From NCBI GenBank assembly GCA_964345835.1, contig CAYFSL010000019.1:1-17303 (forward strand): a stretch of DNA of 17,303 nt. Direction: 5' to 3'. This document shows, in pieces, positions 7,592-14,296 of this stretch (position 1 is its first letter; the number at the start of each line of letters is the position of its first letter). Source of the stretch: JAAYEL01 sp964345835 (GTDB taxonomy: Bacteria > Bacillota > Clostridia > Tissierellales > Peptoniphilaceae). Made by a program: the position numbers and the translations under genes. The notes beneath the pieces are model-generated. The model searched no databases, was not told the DNA's origin, and was given only the letters and a program-made list of their open reading frames with translations.

Positions 7592-8752
7592 CTATTGTTG
7601 GATATAGTCAATCTTAACATTAGCCATCTTGCTTTGGAAAGATGTTGGATCAGAGTTGCTTGCATCGTTAGGGATAGAATCAGTAATTCCATCAGTGTTA
7701 TTTACAAGCATGTCATAAATCTTGTCATAGTCTTCTTTCTTGAATGTCTTAAATCTTGAGAAGTCATCAGAGATTTGAACAGCCTTTTCTTCAACGCCAA
7801 GTACTAGAGTTTGTCCGCCTTGGAATTTGTTATCATCGATTGATTTAACTGCATCGTAAACAGATTTTTGAAGGTTCTTCATAGCAGAAGTAATAACTTC
7901 TTCACCCATGTCTTTTTGGTCAACGTCAACACCGATCATCTTAGCATTGTTGTCTTGAGCGGCCTTTAGAACTGAAGCAGCGATACCACCACCGCAAGAG
8001 AAGATAACTTCTGTACCAGACTTATACCAAGAAGATGCCATTGTTTGGATTTCTGGCTTAGCTTCAAATGAACCAGTGTAGTTGTATTTAACTTCTACTT
8101 TTACGCCCATTTCTTCAGCTGCCTTGTTAGCACCAGCGATAAATCCAAAACCGTATTTGATAACTGCAGGAACTGCAACACCACCCATGAAACCTAACTT
8201 AGTGTAGCCGTCTTTAACTGCAGCATAACCAGCTAAGAAACCTGATTGTTCTTCTTTATAAGTGATTGAAACTGTGTTGTCTGTAGCCTTATATATAGGG
8301 ATTGAATTTCCTTCCTCATCCTTCTTTTCGTTGCCCTTATCATCCTTTTCATAGTCGTTAATTGGAGTAAAGTCAACTGCTACGAAGTTAACATCTGGGT
8401 ATTGCTTTTGAGCTTCACCTAAAGCTTGGTCGAATAGGAAACCAGGGGTTACAACTACCTTAGCACCCTTCTTAACAGCTTGGTCGATAGTTTGCTTGTA
8501 AACTTGAGAGCCCTTTCCTGCTGGCTTTAAGTAGTTAGCGCCTTTGCCAACTTCTTCACCATATTGCTTTAAGCCTTCGAAAGAACCTTGGTTAAATGAC
8601 TTGTCATCGATAGTTCCTTCATCTGTGATTAGATAGTAGTCGTTGCTCTTAGCTGTCTTGTTGTCCTTGTCTGATCCGCCACCACAGGCTGCAAGACCTA
8701 ATACAAGTGACAAAGCAAGTAACATTGTAAGAATCCTCTTAGTAATGTTCAT
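7592..8752 (-). CDS. BMP-family nucleoside-binding lipoprotein (PnrA/NupN-like)
   Basis: This is the predicted extracellular substrate-binding lipoprotein of the nucleoside ABC importer encoded just upstream. The 386-aa product has a signal peptide ending in the lipobox GLAAC (Cys23), followed by GGGSDK. Canonical PnrA-type motifs are intact: DEGTIDDKSFNQGSFEGL at 44-61, where the Phe is expected to stack on the base, and GVDVDQ at 274-279, where an Asp is expected to hold the ribose. GYTKLGFMGG (182-191), GFGFIAGAN (201-209) and YTGSFE (225-230) also fit. A lysine/glutamate-rich insertion lies at about 133-154. AGGAGGAAG lies just before the ATG. Unlike the usual order with the binding protein first, the gene is last and has its own promoter and terminator, which would allow higher expression than the membrane parts. 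Exact ligands (guanosine, other purines or a broad range) are not readable. Confidence 0.93.
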   Translation of the reverse strand: MNITKRILTMLLALSLVLGLAACGGGSDKDNKTAKSNDYYLITDEGTIDDKSFNQGSFEGLKQYGEEVGKGANYLKPAGKGSQVYKQTIDQAVKKGAKVVVTPGFLFDQALGEAQKQYPDVNFVAVDFTPINDYEKDDKGNEKKDEEGNSIPIYKATDNTVSITYKEEQSGFLAGYAAVKDGYTKLGFMGGVAVPAVIKYGFGFIAGANKAAEEMGVKVEVKYNYTGSFEAKPEIQTMASSWYKSGTEVIFSCGGGIAASVLKAAQDNNAKMIGVDVDQKDMGEEVITSAMKNLQKSVYDAVKSIDDNKFQGGQTLVLGVEEKAVQISDDFSRFKTFKKEDYDKIYDMLVNNTDGITDSIPNDASNSDPTSFQSKMANVKIDYIQQ

Positions 8753-8811
8753 ATCTTCCTCCTAAAAATTTTAAATAGTAATATAATTCATAAAATATCC
8801 TCTTCAAAATG

Positions 8812-8831
8812 TATGAAAACGATATTTCATA
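8812..8831 (-). promoter_or_regulatory. 20-bp dyad just downstream of the BMP lipoprotein promoter
   Basis: TATGAAA (8812-8818) and TTTCATA (8825-8831) are perfect inverted repeats separated by ACGATA. The predicted transcription start is about 8833, so the dyad covers roughly +2 to +21, a classic repressor-operator position. No known consensus was recognised. Confidence 0.6.
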
Positions 8832-8839
8832 GCAAAGTA

Positions 8840-8868
8840 ATTATAACATAAATCATTTAGCTTGTAAC
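8840..8868 (-). promoter_or_regulatory. Extended -10 promoter of the BMP lipoprotein gene
   Basis: On the minus strand a perfect TATAAT (8845 to 8840) is preceded by TGT, forming the extended -10 TGNTATAAT. GTTACA (8868 to 8863, 4 of 6) is the -35 with 17-base spacing. The leader to the ATG at 8752 is about 80 nt. Confidence 0.75.
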
Positions 8869-8881
8869 TAATAAATAAAGA

Positions 8882-8919
8882 AGCGGATAAGTTTATGCTA
8901 AAAATATTTTTTATCCGCT
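8882..8919 (-). terminator. Probable terminator after permease 2
   Basis: AGCGGATAA (8882-8890) and TTATCCGCT (8911-8919) form a 9-bp stem about 20 nt after the permease stop. On the minus strand it is followed by TCTTTATTTATTA, a weak interrupted T-run. It may be leaky, letting some transporter transcript continue into the lipoprotein gene. Confidence 0.65.
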
Positions 8920-8939
8920 CAGTTACTTTCTTGTAAAAA

Positions 8940-9890
8940 TTATCTCTTACCCTTATCAAAAGGTTGACCTTCTGCAGCTGGTGCGGCAGACTTCTTAGAT
9001 GTTATGAATAGGGCGATTATTGTAACTATATAAGGAACTATTTCATATACAACCTTAGGGATACCTAGGTTATATAGGAATGGGATTCCTGCATAGGCTG
9101 CTGAAATTGCCTTCAATATCCCAAAGAAGAAGGCTGATAGGGCGATTAAACCTGGCTTCCATTGACCAAAGATAAGTACTGCTATAGCCAAGAAACCGTA
9201 TCCAGCTACTGACCCATTAAATTCGGTTGAAATAGGGATTATATATGTTAGTCCACCAAAGCCACCTAAGGCGCCAGATATAAGGACACCAGCCCACCTG
9301 ATCTTTGTTACGGATATACCTGCGGCATCAGTTGCTTGAGGAAATTCCCCAGCTGACCTTAATCTTAGACCAAACCTTGTCTTATAAAGGACAAAAGCGG
9401 AAACTATTAAGATTAATATTCCCAGGTAGTTTGTTATATAGGCGTTTTCAAAAAACATCGGTCCAATTACAGGAATATTGCTTAACCCAGGAACCTTGTC
9501 GAACCTGTAGTTACCTGAAAATTGGATTTGTTGGATACCAACTAAAGACCTGGCTACAAATATGGAAAATGCTCCTGAGAACATATTCATTGCTGTACCT
9601 GATATTACCTGGTCTGCCAACATATTGATTGATGCGAAGGCATGAAGGGCTGAATATACTAGCCCAGATAGGGTCGCTATCAGGATTGCAATCATTAAGT
9701 TACCCAGGCTGGCATCTGAACCAACAAAATGTAGGTATAGGGTACCAGCAAAGGCTCCCATTACCATGATACCTTCAAGTCCGATATTGATTACCCCACT
9801 TCTTTCTGAAAACATTGCTGCCAAGGCAACTATTAAAAGGGGGATGGAGAAAAACATTGTCTGTTGAACTATAAAATATACAATATCCAT
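8940..9890 (-). CDS. Nucleoside ABC transporter permease 2 (NupQ/YufQ-like)
   Basis: The 316-aa product is an integral membrane protein of the BPD_transp_2 type that accompanies BMP binding proteins. Hydrophobic segments occur across nearly its whole length. The family hallmark SGVINIGLEGIMVMGAFAG is near residues 31-49. LRSAGEFPQATDAAGI near 177-192 is the cytoplasmic stretch expected to contact the ATPase. It forms the channel with permease 1. Its ATG overlaps the permease 1 stop in TAATG, so the two should be made in equal amounts by coupled translation. B. subtilis NupQ (guanosine uptake) is the closest model known to me. Substrate range is inferred from the salvage genes next door. Confidence 0.92.
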   Translation of the reverse strand: MDIVYFIVQQTMFFSIPLLIVALAAMFSERSGVINIGLEGIMVMGAFAGTLYLHFVGSDASLGNLMIAILIATLSGLVYSALHAFASINMLADQVISGTAMNMFSGAFSIFVARSLVGIQQIQFSGNYRFDKVPGLSNIPVIGPMFFENAYITNYLGILILIVSAFVLYKTRFGLRLRSAGEFPQATDAAGISVTKIRWAGVLISGALGGFGGLTYIIPISTEFNGSVAGYGFLAIAVLIFGQWKPGLIALSAFFFGILKAISAAYAGIPFLYNLGIPKVVYEIVPYIVTIIALFITSKKSAAPAAEGQPFDKGKR

Positions 9891-11077
9891 TATTTAACCC
9901 CTCCTTCAATATCTTTTTCACTTTTTATCTTACTGACTTCTTCTTTTACCTCTTCTTTTGCCTCTTTTACAGGGTTATCTATAGGAGGTTCAGAGTTTAT
10001 ATTGTCAACTAAATCAACACGTTTCCTGCCTAGCATCCTCTTAAATAGGACTGAAAGGGCAGATACGTATAAAATAAATGATGTTATTATAGTAATAAGT
10101 TCTGGTGCATAGCCAAGAGTCTGAATAGCTTGACCGCCTAATTTTAGATAGCCGATTAGAATGGATGCTAGAAAGACCCCGATAGGTTCATTTAGACCTA
10201 GTAGGGATATTGCTATCCCATCAAAACCTTCACTAGGAAGAAGGTCTTGAACTGCAATGTTGTTACCAGCTCCTGATAGGTAAAGCATTCCTCCGCCTAG
10301 CCCAGCTAGTAGGCCAGATATAGCCATTGATAGGATTATGCTCTTATTTTCACTTATACCAGCATACTTTGCCGCATGACGGTTAAGGCCAACCCCCTTA
10401 AGTTCATAACCAAAGGTAGTCTTCTTAAGGATTATGTGAAGGATAATTACAATTATCAAGGCAATTACTATCCCGCCACCAGCTATTGTATTAGGGAATA
10501 ATTTATCAATCCCTAGTTTAGGAATTGCTGTTGATATATCTATGGTAGAATTCCTTGTTTGATTGTAAATATTAGCACTCTTTATAAAGTGGTTAACTAG
10601 ATACATACTTGTGTAGTTAAGCATGATACAGGTTATAACTTCATTTACATTTCTATAGGCTTTTAATATCCCAACTATACTTGCCAACAAGGCTCCGCCT
10701 AGCCCAGCAATTAATAGGGCTACTATCCAGGTCGTGTTTGAAGCCAAGCCTGCCTTTTCAAGCTTCGCTGAAATTAGGATGGCAAGAAAGCCCCCCAATA
10801 TAAATTGTCCAGAAGCCCCAATATTGAATAGGCCTGTTTGATAGGCGAAGGCAACTGCAAGACCCGTCATAAGTAATGGGGTAATATGGTAGAAAAGGTC
10901 ACCTACCCCGGTAAGGCCTGTTGTAAAAGGTCCCTTTAAGAATTCTGGAATAGCCTCAAGAGCGTTTTCGGTATTGGTCACAATTATGATAATTAAACCA
11001 GCGACTATACCGATTGCAATAGCTATCAAGGAAGGCAAGGCCTTATCAAAAAATGTGGATTTTTTTCTTTTATTCAT
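9890..11077 (-). CDS. Nucleoside ABC transporter permease 1 (NupP/YufP-like)
   Basis: This is a multi-pass permease of the same importer. At 395 aa it is longer than permease 2. After a short basic N-terminus (MNKRKK) comes a long first membrane helix at about 15-35, then the family motif GLFNIGASGQFILGGF and several further helices. ELKGVGLNRHAAKYAGI is the likely ATPase-facing loop. The last 45 residues or so form a hydrophilic Lys/Glu-rich tail (KEAKEEVKEEVSKIKSEK) with no membrane segment, probably cytoplasmic and helical. The ATG at 11077 is preferred over an in-frame TTG at 11080 because GGAGGTG (11091 to 11085) then sits 7 nt away. The gene overlaps the ATPase gene by 8 nt and permease 2 by 1 nt. 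Confidence 0.92.
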   Translation of the reverse strand: MNKRKKSTFFDKALPSLIAIAIGIVAGLIIIIVTNTENALEAIPEFLKGPFTTGLTGVGDLFYHITPLLMTGLAVAFAYQTGLFNIGASGQFILGGFLAILISAKLEKAGLASNTTWIVALLIAGLGGALLASIVGILKAYRNVNEVITCIMLNYTSMYLVNHFIKSANIYNQTRNSTIDISTAIPKLGIDKLFPNTIAGGGIVIALIIVIILHIILKKTTFGYELKGVGLNRHAAKYAGISENKSIILSMAISGLLAGLGGGMLYLSGAGNNIAVQDLLPSEGFDGIAISLLGLNEPIGVFLASILIGYLKLGGQAIQTLGYAPELITIITSFILYVSALSVLFKRMLGRKRVDLVDNINSEPPIDNPVKEAKEEVKEEVSKIKSEKDIEGGVK

Positions 11078-12611
11078 CAACCTTCACCTCCATTTTTTTG
11101 GACCCTGACATGTATAGGCCAAGTTCTTGTTCGGTAGTTTCCTTAGGCTTAAATTCTCCTACTATTTCTCCACCGTGCATTACCAGGATCCTATCAGAGA
11201 TCCCCATAACTTCACTCAATTCAAAGGACACAAGTAGGACAGCCTTACCAGCATTTCTTTCGGCTATTATCTGGCTGTGGATATAGGATATAGCTCCAAC
11301 ATCAAGACCACGGGTAGGTTGGACAGCTATTAGTAAGTCGTGGTGCCTTTCCATTTCACGGGCAACAATTGCCTTTTGTTGGTTACCACCGGACATTGAC
11401 CTAGCGATCGTAGCGTTACCCTTACCAGCACGAACATCATATTGCTGGATAAGTTTATTCGAATAGTCAGCTGTCGCTTGGAAGTTGATAAAGCCACCCT
11501 TTTGGAAGTCTTTTTCAAAATAGGATTGAAGGACCATATTTTGTCCTAGGTTGTAGTCAAGGATTAGTCCATGTTTATGCCTATCTTCAGGAATGTGGGA
11601 TAAGCCATGGGTATTTCTAAATCTGATTGATTTCTTTTCAATATCTATGCCATTAAGCACAATTGAGCCTGTGTAATTATCAACAAGACCTGTCAATGAA
11701 TGAACTAACTCAGATTGACCATTACCATCAATACCTGCTATACAAACAATTTCACCTCTATGTACATCGAAGTTAATACCGTGCAGCTGTTTTTGGCCAG
11801 CTTTTGTATGCTCTAAATTAAGGTCCCTTACTTTAAGTATCAAATCACCTAAGTTAGGTTCGCCTAGGTCAAAGTCCAGGTCAACCTTGCGGCCTACCAT
11901 CATTTCAGACATCTGTTCTACAGTTACATCGTCTACCTTTACAGTTCCTACAAGCTTACCCTTTCTCAAGACTGTTACCGTATCGGCAACTTCTTTAATT
12001 TCATTAAGCTTATGGGTGATAAATATTATTGATTTACCCTCACTTACAAGTTGCTTCATAATCTTTAGCAATTCAGAAATTTCTTGAGGTGTTAGTACAG
12101 CAGTTGGCTCGTCAAAGATTAGGATGTCATTGTCCCTGTAAAGCATCTTGATGATTTCTACACGCTGTTGCATACCAACGCTTATATCTTCGATAAGAGC
12201 ATCTGGGTCAATATCGAAGTTATACTTATCTGATAGCTCCATTACTTTTTTTCTAGCTTCTTTCATTTGAAGAATTCCGCCAAATGAAGTGGTTTCTGCC
12301 CCTAGAACTACATTTTCTAGCACAGTGAAATTCTGCACTAGCTTAAAGTGCTGGTGTACCATACCAATACCATATTTCGTTGCTTCATTAGGGTCTTTGA
12401 TATCAGCAGGCTCTCCATTAACTAGGATTTCACCTGTATCTGGTTCATAAAGACCAAAAAGAATGGACATAAGGGTTGATTTACCCGCTCCATTTTCCCC
12501 TAATAAGGCAAGAATCTCTCCCTTGTGTAGGTTAATTGTAACGTCTTCGTTAGCGATTACACCTGGGAAAGTTTTTGTGATATTGAGCATCTCTATTACT
12601 TTTTGTTCCAT
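11070..12611 (-). CDS. Nucleoside ABC transporter ATPase (NupO/YufO-like)
   Basis: The 513-aa product has two fused ATP-binding domains, as in the importers of the ribose/nucleoside class. The first site is canonical: Walker A GENGAGKST (38-46) and Walker B IFDEPT (165-170), with a variant signature ISVGMQQR (143-150). The second domain has a degenerate Walker A, GIDGNGQSE (293-301, no Lys). It has a good signature MSGGNQQK (406-413), AVQPTRGLD (429-437) replacing the usual DEP, and VSFELSE (461-467) where the switch His would be. This asymmetry is normal for the class. It is the first gene of the importer operon and overlaps permease 1 by 8 nt. The ATG at 12611 is preferred over TTG at 12617 on Shine-Dalgarno spacing. 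No convincing -35/-10 pair was found upstream. Confidence 0.93.
   Translation of the reverse strand: MEQKVIEMLNITKTFPGVIANEDVTINLHKGEILALLGENGAGKSTLMSILFGLYEPDTGEILVNGEPADIKDPNEATKYGIGMVHQHFKLVQNFTVLENVVLGAETTSFGGILQMKEARKKVMELSDKYNFDIDPDALIEDISVGMQQRVEIIKMLYRDNDILIFDEPTAVLTPQEISELLKIMKQLVSEGKSIIFITHKLNEIKEVADTVTVLRKGKLVGTVKVDDVTVEQMSEMMVGRKVDLDFDLGEPNLGDLILKVRDLNLEHTKAGQKQLHGINFDVHRGEIVCIAGIDGNGQSELVHSLTGLVDNYTGSIVLNGIDIEKKSIRFRNTHGLSHIPEDRHKHGLILDYNLGQNMVLQSYFEKDFQKGGFINFQATADYSNKLIQQYDVRAGKGNATIARSMSGGNQQKAIVAREMERHHDLLIAVQPTRGLDVGAISYIHSQIIAERNAGKAVLLVSFELSEVMGISDRILVMHGGEIVGEFKPKETTEQELGLYMSGSKKMEVKVDE
11085..11091 (-). promoter_or_regulatory. Ribosome binding site that sets the permease 1 start
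   Basis: On the minus strand GGAGGTG lies 4 nt before a TTG (11080) and 7 nt before the adjacent in-frame ATG (11077). The ATG has the better codon and spacing. Confidence 0.7.
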
Positions 12612-12617
12612 ACTCAA

Positions 12618-12925
12618 TCTCCTTATAATTGATAATAAATACTTATTTATTGATAGATTAAGTATATCAAAAAAAATTTTTTTAAGCTATAAAATTGTAG
12701 GTCCTGTAAGGGATTGATTAGCAAAGTGCAGGGCTAGTCTATTTGTAGAGATGGGTAGACAGTACTTACATTTACTTAATAATTTAAATATGCCAGCCAT
12801 ATTTTGTTAAATTGTTAATATAAGTCTGGGTATAGATGATAATTTGTTATTAAGAAAAGGTTTACATAAAAATATTAGACTAAAAATGAGATGAAAAAGA
12901 TATTAAATAAAATTAATAAAACCCC
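12618..12925. other. AT-rich divergent spacer upstream of the importer operon
   Basis: No gene is visible here. It contains an AT-only inverted repeat AATAAATA/TATTTATT (12634-12651) upstream of the ATPase ribosome site. It also holds TTGATA/TATCAA arms (12650-12670) and an A8T7 tract (12669-12683) likely to bend DNA. A Rex-like but imperfect site lies at 12804-12821. On the plus strand TTGTTA followed after 17 bases by TAAAAA (about 12842-12870) is a weak promoter candidate. On the minus strand TTGATA resembles a -35 but lacks a good -10 partner, so the importer promoter is not assigned. Confidence 0.5.
12619..12624 (-). promoter_or_regulatory. Ribosome binding site that sets the ATPase start
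   Basis: On the minus strand AAGGAG ends 1 nt before a TTG (12617) but 7 nt before the in-frame ATG (12611). The ATG start, giving MEQKVIEML, is therefore chosen. Confidence 0.75.
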
Positions 12926-12954
12926 TTGCATAAATCTATTATCGGTAGTATAAT
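12926..12954 (+). promoter_or_regulatory. Promoter of the J-protein/clpB operon
   Basis: A -35-like TTGCAT (12926-12931, 3 of 6) lies 17 bases before a perfect -10 TATAAT (12949-12954). The CtsR box begins 3 bases after the -10 and covers the expected transcription start. The leader to the ATG is about 200 nt. Confidence 0.75.
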
Positions 12955-12957
12955 TAA

Positions 12958-12974
12958 AGTCAAAGAAGGTCAAA
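12958..12974 (+). promoter_or_regulatory. CtsR box (class III heat-shock operator)
   Basis: AGTCAAA-GAA-GGTCAAA matches every fixed position of the published CtsR heptad repeat RGTCAAA-NAN-RGTCAAA. It overlaps the predicted transcription start, so a bound CtsR would block initiation, as known for clp genes in Bacillus. The ctsR gene itself is not in the window. Confidence 0.9.
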
Positions 12975-12980
12975 GAAACC

Positions 12981-13014
12981 TTTATATAGTTATAAATTTT
13001 ATATAGTTAAAAAT
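12981..13014 (+). repeat. Two adjacent 17-nt tandem repeats in the heat-shock leader
   Basis: TTTATATAGTTATAAAT (12981-12997) is followed directly by TTTATATAGTTAAAAAT (12998-13014), with one difference. They lie in the untranslated leader just after the CtsR box. The remaining leader to 13167 is AT-rich and shows no convincing gene or terminator. Confidence 0.7.
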
Positions 13015-13167
13015 TCTATTTGCTACACAAATGTGGAGGCGAATATATAGCTTAGAATAAAATTATAAAAATCAACCAACAAGTGTTTAGTTAAATAAAG
13101 ATATATTATATACACTGTAAATTATAACAAGGACGAGATCAATATTATTAGAAGAGGAAGTGATATT

Positions 13168-14100
13168 ATGCAGTACAAAGATTATTATGAAATCCTTGGA
13201 GTGAAAAAAGACTCCACCGACAAGGAGATAAAAAATGCCTATAGAAAATTAGCCAAGAAATACCATCCGGATTTAAATAAAAATGATGAAAAAGCAGCCG
13301 AAAAGCTTAAAGAAATAAATGAGGCCTACGAAGTCTTATCTGACAAGGAAAAAAGGAAGAAGTATGACCAATTTGGAAGCAATTATGACTTTACCAATGG
13401 CTATAATTTCGACCCATCTCAGGCGGGATATTCAGGAACTTATACCTACTCGACAGGAGATGGAGGAGGATTTTCAGACTTTTTCAATATGATCTTTGGT
13501 CAAAATCAAGGATTTGGACAGGCTTCTTCATCAAGAGGACCTTCATTTTCCGGGATGAATTTTGAAGACCTATTTTCAGGAGCAAATGGCCATGCTTCTC
13601 AAAATATAAGACAAAAACCAAGATATGACATGAATATGGACTTGACCCTAGAGGAAGCCTACAGGGGAGGAGAAAAAACTGTCAGGGTTAACCTTGCTGG
13701 AAAGCCTAGGACGATAAAGGTCAAGTGGCCAAAGGGGATTGGTAAAGGGAAGAAGATCAAGGTCAAGGGAAGCCCCCATGGAATTGATGGAGACATCTAC
13801 GTAAAGATAAATATCAACACTAGCTATGAAATAGAGGGCAACGACCTTACTAAGACCGTAAAGATTTATCCTTGGCAGGCCTACTTTGGTATGGAGAAGA
13901 CTATTAAGACATTGGATGGCAATATAAAGGTTAAGATACCTGCCCAAATTCAGGCTGGTAAGGCTATCAAGATTAAAGGCAGAGGTTTTAAAGACATGAA
14001 GGGGAACAAGGGTGATTTATATATAAAAATTATGATTGTAAACCCCGACCAATTAACAGATGAGCAAGAAGAACTATACCGAAAGTTAGAAAAAATATAG
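13168..14100 (+). CDS. Class B J-domain co-chaperone (DnaJ/CbpA-like)
   Basis: J-domain proteins deliver unfolded clients to DnaK and stimulate its ATPase. The 310-aa product has a J domain at 1-70 with the essential HPD at 33-35 (KYHPDL) and helix IV EKRKKYDQFG. A Gly/Phe-rich linker follows at about 75-147. Two C-terminal client-binding beta domains start near RYDMNMDLTLEEAYRGG, with VKVKIPAQIQAGKAIKIKG-like features later. There are no CxxCxGxG zinc repeats, so this is class B (CbpA type), not canonical DnaJ. GAGGAAG lies upstream of the ATG. It is the first gene of a CtsR-controlled transcript and is followed by clpB, which works with DnaK and J-proteins in disaggregation. The stop at 14100 lies before the assembly gap, so the gene is complete. 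Confidence 0.93.
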   Translation: MQYKDYYEILGVKKDSTDKEIKNAYRKLAKKYHPDLNKNDEKAAEKLKEINEAYEVLSDKEKRKKYDQFGSNYDFTNGYNFDPSQAGYSGTYTYSTGDGGGFSDFFNMIFGQNQGFGQASSSRGPSFSGMNFEDLFSGANGHASQNIRQKPRYDMNMDLTLEEAYRGGEKTVRVNLAGKPRTIKVKWPKGIGKGKKIKVKGSPHGIDGDIYVKININTSYEIEGNDLTKTVKIYPWQAYFGMEKTIKTLDGNIKVKIPAQIQAGKAIKIKGRGFKDMKGNKGDLYIKIMIVNPDQLTDEQEELYRKLEKI

Positions 14101-14121
14101 ATAGATAGAAAGTTAGAAAAA
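14067..14121 (+). repeat. Left copy of an exact 55-bp repeat flanking the N-gap
   Basis: These 55 bases are identical to 14222-14276. They include the last 11 codons of the J-protein gene (stop included) and the start of the spacer. An internal near-repeat with a 27-nt period is also present, with copies starting at 14081 and 14108. Confidence 0.9.
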
Positions 14122-14221
14122 NNNNNNNNNNNNNNNNNNNNNNNNNNNNNNNNNNNNNNNNNNNNNNNNNNNNNNNNNNNNNNNNNNNNNNNNNNNNNNN
14201 NNNNNNNNNNNNNNNNNNNNN
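14122..14221. other. 100-N assembly gap
   Basis: Exactly 100 N separate two identical 55-bp ends. A length of 100 is the usual placeholder for an unknown gap. Merging the overlap would give a spacer of about 40 nt between the J-protein stop and the clpB ATG, so missing genes are unlikely. Confidence 0.95.
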
Positions 14222-14276
14222 AGAAGAACTATACCGAAAGTTAGAAAAAATATAGATAGATAGAAAGTTAGAAAAA
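14222..14276 (+). repeat. Right copy of the exact 55-bp repeat flanking the N-gap
   Basis: This is identical to 14067-14121 and continues directly into the clpB ribosome binding site AGGAGG (14284-14289). It reproduces the J-protein C-terminal codons outside a gene context, as expected if it is the unmerged overlap of the next contig. Confidence 0.9.
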
Positions 14277-14296
14277 TATAGATAGGAGGTAGAGTT

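Noticed and set aside
9305..9628. 107-codon open frame on the plus strand
   Set aside because: It lies antisense within permease 2, whose membrane motifs are clear. No ribosome site or recognisable domain supports it.
10572..10580. TTAGCACTC, a perfect CIRCE half-site
   Set aside because: It is inside the permease 1 gene and the required GAGTGCTAA is absent 9 bases later, so it is a chance half-site and not an HrcA operator.
12804..12821. Rex-like operator TTGTTAA-ATTG-TTAATAT upstream of the importer operon
   Set aside because: The left half is perfect, but the right half matches only 5 of 7 of the clostridial inverted site. It lies far from any assigned promoter in very AT-rich DNA, and nucleoside import is not a typical Rex target.
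12618..12925. Possible purine or other riboswitch before the importer operon
   Set aside because: No conserved purine riboswitch core, loop-loop pairs or expression-platform terminator could be recognised on the minus strand.
13031..13060. Nine-codon reading frame MWRRIYSLE in the heat-shock leader
   Set aside because: It could be a leader peptide, but it has no Shine-Dalgarno sequence and no attenuator-like hairpin follows.
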